From assembly GCF_040207125.1 (NCBI RefSeq), contig NZ_CP157940.1:2108001-2172000 (forward strand): DNA of 64,000 nucleotides, given 5' to 3'. Positions within the stretch are counted from its first letter, which is position 1. Each line of letters starts with the position of its first letter. The notes beneath the pieces were generated by a model that was not told the origin of the DNA, did not search any database, and worked only from the letters and a program-made list of their open reading frames with translations. A program made the translations under genes and the position numbers. Source of the stretch: Lacrimispora sp. BS-2 (GTDB lineage: Bacteria; Bacillota; Clostridia; Lachnospirales; Lachnospiraceae). Shown in pieces: positions 1 to 8,321 of the stretch.

Positions 1-3000
1 ATACATGAGCCCTTAACGTCGTATGCGCATCATTCCCCTTCTCAATCAGATCGCGCCACCATTCTATTGCCTCCCCCAGTAAATCCACAAAGTTTAATGG
101 GGAATTTAAGCAGTATATATAACTGTTTAAAGAGAAAGGACTATCCAGATATCCCTTTTGAATATCCTCTCCCGCAAATCTTCCAAGCTCCGGGACATAC
201 TCTCTGGCCTGAGCATAATAAGTTCCAATTACTTCATCTGCTAAGTATCCGGTATAAGAGAAGGGCTGTCTCTTCCCCGCATTTCCATATTCGTCACAGC
301 CAAATTCATCATACCCATAACGTTCCAATTCTTTTCCGGTATACCAAAGAAAACGAACCGGACTTCCCATTTCATCTAAAAGGGCAAAGCTGTCTACCCC
401 GTTTTCTCTCATGCCTTCCAGAGAATTCCCCCACAAATAGGTTTGACGTTTTCCTCCCCTTTCTAACGCCAGAAGGTCATGATGATCCTTTGTCATGTCA
501 AGAAGATATTCTGTGTCAACAGGATTTGCTCCGCCTTTTTTTTCTGACGTTCTGACTCTTTGTCCCAGACCATTATATTCATGCCTGCTGCTTTTCCCGT
601 CTCTGGTTTCTGCTCTTTCAAGCCTTCCCATGGCATTATAACTGTATTTCTGCCAAAGGACATCATTCTCCCAGACCTCTGTCAGATTCCCTCTTAAGTC
701 ATACCGATATGCGTACTTGGACGTTCCGTTTTTTTGAACTATCTGATCTGCGGCATTATAGATATAATCGGTTCGGTCTTCTCCTTCCACCATAACTGTA
801 CGATTATAAAACCTATCATACCCATATTCACGCAGCACTTGTCCATTCTGTTCCACAGCGGTTAGCCGTCCACTCCGGTCATAGTGATACCGGTAGTCTC
901 CGCTTTCCTTAGGGATTCCTCTGCGGTATTTCTGGATTTGTGTTTTATTCTCCATGAGATCATACGCATATTGGTAGTCTTCCAATACCGTTTCACCGCT
1001 TTTATGAATCAGCTTCTTAAGCCTTCCCACATGATCATAAGTCCAACACGTAGTAAGATTGTCATTGCAGATTCTTTCTGCCAGCCTTCCAGCCGAATCA
1101 TACCGGTAATTCACACGGGATTTACCATTTTTCACCTGGGTAAGGCGCAAAAGTTGGTCATAGGTATATTCGGTACGGTTCCCCTCTGGATCGATCACAG
1201 CTTTTCTTTCATCCATATCTCCGAATTCATACGCTATGCTCTGGCCCCGGTGGTTGGTTACCTTTTGGATTCTTCCATAACTGTCATACTCAGCGGCTGT
1301 GGTTCCCAACCAGTCTTCTATCTCCTTTAACTGCCGAAGATGATCGTAGGTATATTTTACCACGTCCCCATTATCATATGCAATGCTCTCAAGCAGTCCA
1401 TCTATGGTGTACGAAAAGGAAGTGCTCCGTCCATCACGGTCTGTTCTTCGCAATACGTTTCCGGCTGCATCGTGTTCATACTGTTCTTTATTTCCAAGCG
1501 GATTTATTACAGACACTACCCTGCCATCCAAATCCCTCTCATATAGCGTTAAGTGCAGGTTATGTTTGTCCTGATTAATCCGCATGGCCTCTTCTAACTC
1601 CAGATTCCTCTCGGTGATATTTCCCGTGCGGAATACTGCCGTTACATTTCCCAATGGGTCATAACCATACTTTGTTACATTCCCTTCTCCATCCTCTACG
1701 CTTACGAGTTTTCCCGACGGGGAATATCGGTACGTCATTTTATTTTTGTTGGCATCAATCACAGCAGTTATGTGGCCAACTGCGTCATAATCATATGTTT
1801 TTTCCTGCCCATCACTGCTTTTTATAAATATCATGCGGTTTTCATTATCATAAGTGTAATGAATACGGTATCCCCCAGCATCCCACTTTTCTATTATGTT
1901 CCGATTTGCATCATAAGTATAATTCTCACTTTTACCATCTGGAAAAATAACCTTTTTTAAAAGCCCCCCCGGAAAATATTCATAAGAAGTTGTCCTTCCA
2001 ATTGCGTCCTTAACAGATATCGGTTTTCCCATTGAATTGTAACAAAAGGTAGTTATGTTTCCACGAATATCAGTTTCTTTAATTTTTCTCCCGCATGCAT
2101 CATACTCCATCTGTTTCCAGTTTCCGGCCGGATCTGTGATCCTTGCTAAGTTTCCAGCAGCATCATATTCATATTGAGTTACCATGCCAAGAGAATCCGT
2201 TTCTTCTATTACTCTGTTTAATACATCGTAATGGTAACTGGTAGTTTTACCTCTTACATCTTTTATCTCCACCTGGTTTCCACAGGCATCATAAGCAAAT
2301 TTCGTTTGCCCCCCTACTGCATCCTCATGTTGAATCAGTCGGTTGGATTTATCATAGGCAAGGTGTATTTCTCCTCCATTTGGCAGTTTTACACTAATCG
2401 GATTTCCCATTTCATCATACTGGAATTCCGTTGTATTCCCTTCCTGATCCTCGTATCTTTCCGGACGGTTGCAGGAATTGTACCACATCTTTTGTGTTGA
2501 CCCATCATAATCCATGATGGCAATTACTTTTCCACTTGGATTATATTTGTACTCTTTTTCATATCCCATAGAATTAATGGTTTTAACGATATCATTCTTC
2601 TCGTTATAAAAAAATCTGGTTACATTACCATTTCCATCTGTGGTCGAAGAAACCCTGTTTAATATGTCATATTCGTACCGGATCATATTTCCCATTGGAT
2701 CGATCATACAGGTTACGTTGCCAGAGGAATCATAGTGTAGCTTTGTCTTCGAACTGTCCGAATATAAAATACTTTCCAATTGTTTTTTATCGTCGTAGTT
2801 GAAGTATGTAATATTTCCATTTGGATTCTCTACTTCCATAAGATTCCCTGATTTATCGTAACGTCTTTTAGAACAGGCACCATCCTGTTGCTTTATACAA
2901 ATCAATTTTCCGTTAATGTCATAGGTCATATTCGTCTTCTGCCCCAAAGCATTGACTACTTGTGTTAAATTTCCCTGGTTATCATATGCATACCGGGTCG

Positions 3001-4402
3001 TATTCCCGTTTTTATCCGTATAACGAATCTTCTGATTCCTGTCATTATATTCAAATATCTCTTCCCCATCCTCATAAATGGTACGGACATTGCGCATTAG
3101 TTTATCACATTCATAAATAACCAGATTCCCATTCTGCTCCAGCATGTAGGTGCGGTTATTTTCATCATCATACCGGAACTCTGTCACACCCCCATCGGGC
3201 ATGATCTGCTTTCTTACCCGGTCCACTCCGTCATATTCATTCTTCACTCCCAGTATATCCCGAGGAGTAATAATTCCATTTACCTTTCCATTCTCATTGT
3301 ATTCATAGGTATAGGTGTATCCCATGGAATTGGTAAACCAATGCAACTTCCCATACTGGTATCTCAGACTGATCTTTCTCCCGGTATGATCCTCTACATA
3401 GATCAGTTTCCTTTCCTTGTTATAGGTATAATTCAGCCTTCCTCCGGTTCCATTATCCACACATTCTAAAAGTCCATCACTGTTGTAAGTGAATTTCCGG
3501 TTATTTCCATTCCTGTCTTTCTGTCCGTACAGCTTTCCCTCCTGGTCAAACTCATAAACAGTACCATCTTCCCGCTCAAACTGGTAGCCGTTTTCTGATT
3601 TGCGGAGTATTCCTCCGTCTCCCATAACCGGAGCATAACTATCCCCCAGCTTCCGGCAGTAAGGCAGTTCCCGGCCGTCTTCCAGGACGATTCCTAACAG
3701 TTCTTCCTCTTTAATTTTTATCAAACGGACTCCGTAATTATGGTTCCAGCCCTCTCCAAGTACTTGCTGGTCGCCGCAATCCATGGCATTATAGAACAGT
3801 TGAAAACTTAAAGGCAGATTCCCATTTATCACTAGGTCCTCTTTTTCATAAATATAATTCCCTGTGTTCATATTGATGGGATCTTTGCCATAGACCTGGC
3901 AGAGCATGTTCTTTCCTGCTACCCAGCGGAATACATTTTGGTAACGCTTTAAAAATGCAGCCCAGTTTATCTTCCCGTCATACCCTTGGCCTGATGTCAC
4001 GGGAATAATGACTCCTCCCTTTTTGCAGAGCAGGACAGAGCTCATGCTGATAGCCTCTTCTCCTCCTACGGTTTCCGCCTTTCCGGTTCCTACTGCCGTG
4101 TTTTCCCATTTATCAACCAGATCCATGAAACCTTCGCACTTGTGGTCCTTTTCATTCTTTCGGCACTCTCCAAAGTATGGGATATTCTCACAAGCCTTGC
4201 AATCCTTACAGTTCACCTTTTTCTTTCCACCGCTGGTATATCCATGACCAGTTGGAAGTTTAAGCTGTGTAATATTGCTTCCGTTGACACAGAATAGCTT
4301 TGCTCCCTCCACCAGATACTCCTTACTGTCTGCTGCTTTCTGTGCCTGATTAAGCAGCATTCCAGGTCCCTGACCTAAATTCATTTTACCTGCCTCACTC
4401 AT
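1..4402 (-). CDS. Rhs/YD-repeat protein with N-terminal DUF4280 (PAAR-like) domain, 3' end outside window
   Basis: The reading frame stays open from an ATG at 4402 to the window edge (at least 1467 residues). I checked the frame at several points and saw no shift. AGGAG lies about 8 nt before the ATG. Residues 1 to about 140 form a Cys-rich DUF4280/PAAR-like module (motifs VEGAKLFCVNGS, CKDCKAC). A DUF6531-like segment follows (INMNTGNYIYEKEDLVI), then dozens of YD repeats such as IRYEYDILNRV. The Rhs core ends near position 75 with AREYVPELGRF and LNSPLNFVD. In this family the core forms a shell around a variable C-terminal toxin, which would begin at the left edge and is not visible. It is the last visible gene of an operon with two VgrG-like genes, so it is probably a delivered effector; that role is inferred. 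Confidence 0.9.
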   Translation of the reverse strand, partial: MSEAGKMNLGQGPGMLLNQAQKAADSKEYLVEGAKLFCVNGSNITQLKLPTGHGYTSGGKKKVNCKDCKACENIPYFGECRKNEKDHKCEGFMDLVDKWENTAVGTGKAETVGGEEAISMSSVLLCKKGGVIIPVTSGQGYDGKINWAAFLKRYQNVFRWVAGKNMLCQVYGKDPINMNTGNYIYEKEDLVINGNLPLSFQLFYNAMDCGDQQVLGEGWNHNYGVRLIKIKEEELLGIVLEDGRELPYCRKLGDSYAPVMGDGGILRKSENGYQFEREDGTVYEFDQEGKLYGQKDRNGNNRKFTYNSDGLLECVDNGTGGRLNYTYNKERKLIYVEDHTGRKISLRYQYGKLHWFTNSMGYTYTYEYNENGKVNGIITPRDILGVKNEYDGVDRVRKQIMPDGGVTEFRYDDENNRTYMLEQNGNLVIYECDKLMRNVRTIYEDGEEIFEYNDRNQKIRYTDKNGNTTRYAYDNQGNLTQVVNALGQKTNMTYDINGKLICIKQQDGACSKRRYDKSGNLMEVENPNGNITYFNYDDKKQLESILYSDSSKTKLHYDSSGNVTCMIDPMGNMIRYEYDILNRVSSTTDGNGNVTRFFYNEKNDIVKTINSMGYEKEYKYNPSGKVIAIMDYDGSTQKMWYNSCNRPERYEDQEGNTTEFQYDEMGNPISVKLPNGGEIHLAYDKSNRLIQHEDAVGGQTKFAYDACGNQVEIKDVRGKTTSYHYDVLNRVIEETDSLGMVTQYEYDAAGNLARITDPAGNWKQMEYDACGRKIKETDIRGNITTFCYNSMGKPISVKDAIGRTTSYEYFPGGLLKKVIFPDGKSENYTYDANRNIIEKWDAGGYRIHYTYDNENRMIFIKSSDGQEKTYDYDAVGHITAVIDANKNKMTYRYSPSGKLVSVEDGEGNVTKYGYDPLGNVTAVFRTGNITERNLELEEAMRINQDKHNLHLTLYERDLDGRVVSVINPLGNKEQYEHDAAGNVLRRTDRDGRSTSFSYTIDGLLESIAYDNGDVVKYTYDHLRQLKEIEDWLGTTAAEYDSYGRIQKVTNHRGQSIAYEFGDMDERKAVIDPEGNRTEYTYDQLLRLTQVKNGKSRVNYRYDSAGRLAERICNDNLTTCWTYDHVGRLKKLIHKSGETVLEDYQYAYDLMENKTQIQKYRRGIPKESGDYRYHYDRSGRLTAVEQNGQVLREYGYDRFYNRTVMVEGEDRTDYIYNAADQIVQKNGTSKYAYRYDLRGNLTEVWENDVLWQKYSYNAMGRLERAETRDGKSSRHEYNGLGQRVRTSEKKGGANPVDTEYLLDMTKDHHDLLALERGGKRQTYLWGNSLEGMRENGVDSFALLDEMGSPVRFLWYTGKELERYGYDEFGCDEYGNAGKRQPFSYTGYLADEVIGTYYAQAREYVPELGRFAGEDIQKGYLDSPFSLNSYIYCLNSPLNFVDLLGEAIEWWRDLIEKGNDAHTTLRAHV

Positions 4403-4437
4403 TGCTTCTTCTCCTCTCTTTCCCCTATTTCAACCGT

Positions 4438-4962
4438 TTATTTCAAGATGCTGCTGCCAGATAAACTTACCTCCTTAAGTTCCAGACCGGTGGCCTCCCG
4501 TTCCAGCAGACTTTCCGCTAAATCCATACGAATTACTACTGCACTTTCTGTTCCTGTCCTGACACGGAATAGAGGAACTCCACTTATTTTTTCTCTGTCA
4601 AGGATTACCTCTCTCTGTCCGGGGACGGGCTGCGTTGCCAGACACTCCTCTTCTTCCAGCACAGGACAATAATAGGAGGCACATTCCCCTTTTTCCGTGT
4701 CAAATAATACAAAGAACAAAAATGGAATATCTGAATCATATAAAGCCGTCACCTCCATGGCTGGCCTGGAAAGCAAAAGAAATGGCTTAACAATGACATC
4801 CGGAAATATCCCGTCCATTCCAAGTTTTGCATTAAGCTGAATGAAAGGCGGCATCTTCTGGTACTCGTCCCGTGTCAGCTTCCTCACATCAATGGTCTCG
4901 CTCCAGTTTATGATCTGTGGAAAAGGATTTTTATCTCCATTGGTCAATATAAAATATTTCAT
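4438..4962 (-). CDS. Imm11/DUF1629-like protein upstream of the Rhs gene
   Basis: A protein of about 174 residues. It shows the layout I associate with the Imm11/DUF1629 family: an MKYFIL start, a central PDVIVKPFLLLSRPAMEV segment followed by LYDSDIPFLFFVLFD, and a C-terminal IRMDLAESLLEREATGLEL helix. I chose ATG 4962 because it overlaps the preceding stop as ATGA and has AAGG just upstream. A TTG at 4980 behind GGGGGAG is the alternative (180 residues). It ends 36 bp before the Rhs start, so the two are co-transcribed. Imm11 proteins usually neutralise toxins, but immunity genes normally follow the toxin tip, so here it may be an accessory or adaptor protein instead. Confidence 0.6.
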   Translation of the reverse strand: MKYFILTNGDKNPFPQIINWSETIDVRKLTRDEYQKMPPFIQLNAKLGMDGIFPDVIVKPFLLLSRPAMEVTALYDSDIPFLFFVLFDTEKGECASYYCPVLEEEECLATQPVPGQREVILDREKISGVPLFRVRTGTESAVVIRMDLAESLLEREATGLELKEVSLSGSSILK

Positions 4963-5531
4963 CTTTCCTTCATACGCCAAAGGATCTCCCCCTCTCCCTG
5001 ATATCTTCCGAAAAAGGCAGTAAAACTTTCTGCCTTTACTGCCTTTTGAAAAGCTTCCGTTTCCATGATCTCTCCTGCCAGGTCAAAGCACAGCTGACTG
5101 ACAGCCGCATAGTAATATTCCACACATATCCTGCGGACAGCCTCTTCCTCATACCTCCAGATCCTGGGGTACTTTCTCCGTAAGCCTGTCATCACGGATT
5201 CCATGTCTTCCTCAAAGCATTCAAAAAAGCAGGGAGGACGCCAGTAAAGTTCTTCCGGAGCCGGATCAAAATAGAATTCTTCGTCATACAGGGATAATAG
5301 GAGTTCATGGCTTCCGGTCTGAAGGCTGGTGTGGAGATAGCAGATTCCCAGCCATGATACTTCTTTCTGCTCATCTAATGCCTGACTGAATAACCGTACA
5401 AAGGCATCCACTGCTTCATTTCTGCATTCCGTTTTCCGGTAATCCCTCTCCAGCCTGCGGCACTGGGAAGCAAATAACTCTTCCTCTGCATTTTGGGCGT
5501 CTCTCTCCAATTCTTTTATCCTGTCCATCAT
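4959..5531 (-). CDS. uncharacterised protein of the VgrG/Rhs operon
   Basis: A 190-residue protein of unrecognised family. The first 40 residues are highly charged and helical (KELERDAQNAEEELFASQ) and probably coiled-coil. The rest is rich in aromatic residues and Glu, with no signal peptide or membrane segment. GGAGGGG precedes two adjacent ATGs at 5531 and 5528. Its stop overlaps the next gene by 4 nt (ATGA), suggesting translational coupling. From position between a VgrG-like and an Imm11-like gene I infer a cytoplasmic adaptor or structural role. Confidence 0.75.
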   Translation of the reverse strand: MMDRIKELERDAQNAEEELFASQCRRLERDYRKTECRNEAVDAFVRLFSQALDEQKEVSWLGICYLHTSLQTGSHELLLSLYDEEFYFDPAPEELYWRPPCFFECFEEDMESVMTGLRRKYPRIWRYEEEAVRRICVEYYYAAVSQLCFDLAGEIMETEAFQKAVKAESFTAFFGRYQGEGEILWRMKER

Positions 5532-5543
5532 GACCCCTCCTGC

Positions 5544-6944
5544 TTATTGTACTTTCAGTTCTCCTCCGGTAAATGAGATTCCCTGATCAAGGTCGATGCT
5601 GGTTGTCTTTTGTTTCAGATTTACAGAGGCCGTCCCGGCTGCTATGAGAGAGCCGGTCTCGCTGGAAATAGTCAAGTCATCCTTTGCCTTTATCACGATG
5701 TCATGCTGGCTGACAATCTGCACCCCTTTTGCATCATTTAATTCGATTTTTGTCCCCTGGTTATTGGTAATTACAATGGACTCCGGGGTAAAACGGACTT
5801 CCTTCTGGTATTTATTCTTCATGATCTTGTACTCCGGATTTTTCCGGTCCGGGCTTTCCGTATCCAAATGAACGGAGCTGACCACATAAGCCTCTTCTTC
5901 CCTTTGTTCCGGTATATGCAGCCGGACCACATCGCCGATTTCCGGCATACAGTACCAGCCGGTCCCGTCAGGAGTAGAATAAACCGTAGAGTATGGATAC
6001 CACAGATTGATATTCTGCTCCTGGTTTTCATCCTTTAAGACCTTTACCATCACTTTATCCTCTTTCACTTGCAGGACCTCTGCCTGGAAGGAACAACCGG
6101 ATCTGTCTTCCTGGAATGTTTCTGGAAAGTCCATGCCGGACCTGGATTTTAAATGGCATGTATGAAGCATTTCTCCTCTTTCATACCTGCTGTCCATTTT
6201 CCAGACAAAGAGCTGTAGTCCATTTACTATCATCTGATCCCCGATCTGATAATCCTCCCGGCTCTGTAAGATGTATTCCAGACAGGCCCCTTCCTGCATT
6301 TCCTGAAGCCCCTGGTTCCGTTTTCTGCGGTAACCTCCCAGATCTTTTTTCACTGTATATTTGATGGAATCTGGAAATTCATAACGTTCACCCTCCGGTA
6401 GATCATAAAAATATTTAACACCGCATGTCCTGGTACTTGGCACCAGGAAGCTGTGAAATCTTGCTGCTATCCGCTTTAAAAATTCCCAATCGGATTCTCT
6501 GTGCTGCAGCACCAGTTTTCCTGTTGTGTCCGTGAGTGGCCGGGTTTTGATGAGCCCTGGGTTCTCATAAGTACCGGTGATCTGTTCAAAGATCTTTTCA
6601 TATGTGACTGTACTGTCCTGAAAGGTCCTGAAATGCGGTTTTAAATCCATAAAGCACGTACCCGTAGTTATCTCCAGGGTCATCCTTTTCTGGTCTTTCA
6701 TGCTTTCAACCGAGAAACCGGTAACAATTCCCCAGAAAAGGATCTGTGCTTCGCCATCTTTTCCTACTTCTTCTATTTTTTCCCATACGTCTCCGGTCAG
6801 CTGCTTTATATAAATTTCTTCATCCTTATCTGCTATGTATCCGCTTATTACAGCTGTACCATGTTCATTAATTTCTCTGCTGACTTTAAGTTCTCTGATC
6901 TCTATAAACTGTAACGGTTCTGTTTTAAGATTGTATTCTTTCAT
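5544..6944 (-). CDS. VgrG/late control D-like spike protein (copy 2)
   Basis: About 467 residues. The N-terminal half has the phage gpD/VgrG barrel pattern, including the hallmark HRESDWEFLKRIAARF (about residues 145-160). The middle has the gpV-like segment with YCMPEIGDVVRLHIPE. The C-terminal end is a run of short beta-strand repeats (GVQIVSQHDIVIKAKDDL), as in a triple-stranded needle. A perfect AGGAGG lies 6 nt before ATG 6944, so the upstream in-frame TTG at 6974 is unlikely. The start overlaps the preceding gene by 20 nt. It resembles the 8322-9908 gene in architecture but differs widely in sequence. In known systems such proteins tip a contractile needle and carry PAAR or Rhs cargo. 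Confidence 0.85.
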   Translation of the reverse strand: MKEYNLKTEPLQFIEIRELKVSREINEHGTAVISGYIADKDEEIYIKQLTGDVWEKIEEVGKDGEAQILFWGIVTGFSVESMKDQKRMTLEITTGTCFMDLKPHFRTFQDSTVTYEKIFEQITGTYENPGLIKTRPLTDTTGKLVLQHRESDWEFLKRIAARFHSFLVPSTRTCGVKYFYDLPEGERYEFPDSIKYTVKKDLGGYRRKRNQGLQEMQEGACLEYILQSREDYQIGDQMIVNGLQLFVWKMDSRYERGEMLHTCHLKSRSGMDFPETFQEDRSGCSFQAEVLQVKEDKVMVKVLKDENQEQNINLWYPYSTVYSTPDGTGWYCMPEIGDVVRLHIPEQREEEAYVVSSVHLDTESPDRKNPEYKIMKNKYQKEVRFTPESIVITNNQGTKIELNDAKGVQIVSQHDIVIKAKDDLTISSETGSLIAAGTASVNLKQKTTSIDLDQGISFTGGELKVQ

Positions 6945-7518
6945 GCTCTTCCTCCTCTGTCTGTATCGTCCCAAGCATGGTAAGGATTTTCGGCTTCCAT
7001 CTGTCGTAGTCCTTAAATATGCAGTAAAAAGTTCCTATGATTAATTTTCCCTCCGCAAGGAACAGGAACATCATGTTATAGACCCGTTCATCGGCGGCAA
7101 AGCTTTTGTAGTCAAACCACAGGGCAGGGATAGTTCCAGATACATTTCCCTGATCATAGAAAACGTTTTTTCCGTCTGCCTGTTTTAGTATCCGGCGGAT
7201 TCGTTCCCTCTCAGCTTCCAGATCGATAATGGTTTTCCCATTTTCCAGCCTTGCAGTCTGGAAAGTGAGTCCTGCGTGTTCATGAGAATTGACAAGAATC
7301 ATTTCCGGCCTGTTTTTGGAAAAGAAGACAGACGCTGCCTTTTCCTTTCCGATCTCTTCAAAACCACCAGGAATCTTCAGCGCAAAACCCGGACCATAAA
7401 ACTCAGACCAGCCAGACGGTTCTTCTCCCCGCCTCTTCACTTCCGGTTTTATCCTCTGCAGCTCCTTCTGTATTTGAAGGAATACTTTATCAATATCATC
7501 ATCATGAACCTCTTCCAT
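6925..7518 (-). CDS. uncharacterised protein, paralogue A of the VgrG/Rhs operon
   Basis: About 197 residues, cytosolic-looking. A helical N-terminus is followed by an alpha/beta domain beginning YGPGFALKIPGGFEEI, with the motif NRPEMILVN then LTFQTARL. The neighbouring upstream protein has the same order (KRPEMILAD, MTFQRIDK, and a C-terminal stretch ending in a helix), so the two are probably diverged paralogues. The fold may be DcrB/PsbP-like, which is only an impression. ATG 7518 sits 6 nt after GGGAGGTG; GTG 7527 is the alternative. Context suggests a chaperone or loading factor for the VgrG/Rhs proteins. Confidence 0.75.
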   Translation of the reverse strand: MEEVHDDDIDKVFLQIQKELQRIKPEVKRRGEEPSGWSEFYGPGFALKIPGGFEEIGKEKAASVFFSKNRPEMILVNSHEHAGLTFQTARLENGKTIIDLEAERERIRRILKQADGKNVFYDQGNVSGTIPALWFDYKSFAADERVYNMMFLFLAEGKLIIGTFYCIFKDYDRWKPKILTMLGTIQTEEEEHERIQS

Positions 7519-7548
7519 CCAGTTCACCTCCCAACATATCCTGGTACA

Positions 7549-8067
7549 CTAAGTTGTTTCATGCAGCGTATGAAAGAACTGCTTCAACAGAACCTCCCAT
7601 TTCATGCGATCCTGCTCTGGATAGGTAGCTGTAGCAAGGAACATTTGGTTACGAACTGACAGGACCGCCTTTGTATGTTGCTGCTTTTCTCCGAATTCTT
7701 CCAGTTCCATGGTAAACCAGCCGGCCGGATACTGCCCGGCCACATACAAATGGACCGGTGACAGTTCACTCCTTGGATGTCTGCTGCTGATATATTCTCT
7801 GACCGCCTCTGCTGCTTTTCTCGTTTCTTCCGGCCTTAGCTTTTTATCAATCCGTTGGAATGTCATCTGATTTTTTCCATCCGCATCTGCCAAGATCATT
7901 TCCGGGCGTTTATCATATGGGTAAAACATCTCTTTCATGATCTCCGGCATCTGCTTAAGCTCTGCCGGAATCTCTGCCGATAATATGCCATCGGCCAACA
8001 CAATCCATTCCAGGGCTACCCGTTCCTGGAGACACCCTTCCGTATCCTGATCATACAATATGTTCAT
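7549..8067 (-). CDS. uncharacterised protein, paralogue B of the VgrG/Rhs operon
   Basis: A 172-residue protein with no signal peptide or transmembrane helix. It shares with paralogue A the sequence KRPEMILADADG, then a short strand (QMTFQRID), a helix (RKAAEAVREYISSR) and a C-terminal strand-strand-helix ending in LLKQFFHTLHE. This points to gene duplication. The ATG is preceded by AAGGTG. It starts 12 bp after the small gene 8080-8292 and ends 31 bp before paralogue A. Function unknown; I infer a partner of one of the two VgrG-like proteins, since there are two of each. Confidence 0.75.
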   Translation of the reverse strand: MNILYDQDTEGCLQERVALEWIVLADGILSAEIPAELKQMPEIMKEMFYPYDKRPEMILADADGKNQMTFQRIDKKLRPEETRKAAEAVREYISSRHPRSELSPVHLYVAGQYPAGWFTMELEEFGEKQQHTKAVLSVRNQMFLATATYPEQDRMKWEVLLKQFFHTLHETT

Positions 8068-8079
8068 CCTACATACACC

Positions 8080-8292
8080 TTACTCATTCTTTTCCTGAAA
8101 GCTGATGGCAAAGTCATTTATGATCTGCTTCCTATTCTTCAAGCGTTGCTGTGCCTTGTCCTGCTCCGAGCGGAATACCTTTTGTTCAAGCATGGCTGCG
8201 GCATCCAACTGACTGCTGATTGCATTCAACCGGTTGATTTTTTCAATTGCGGGACTTTTCCCCACGCCGCCGCTTTTTATGGTTTTACTCAT
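8080..8292 (-). CDS. small coiled-coil protein of the VgrG/Rhs operon
   Basis: A 70-residue basic protein. The Gly-rich start (MSKTIKSGGVGKSPAIEKI) is followed by an almost continuous charged helix (LEQKVFRSEQDKAQQRLKNR). GGTGGAG precedes the ATG. It lies between the first VgrG-like gene and paralogue B with short gaps, so it belongs to the same transcript. No family recognised. Confidence 0.65.
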   Translation of the reverse strand: MSKTIKSGGVGKSPAIEKINRLNAISSQLDAAAMLEQKVFRSEQDKAQQRLKNRKQIINDFAISFQEKNE

Positions 8293-8321
8293 CTTTCAGC
8301 TCCACCTCCCTTGGTTTTTCC

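Noticed and set aside
1..4402. Many open frames on the plus strand opposite the Rhs gene
   Set aside because: They mirror the repetitive YD codons and have no ribosome binding sites or family resemblance; the minus frame is continuous.
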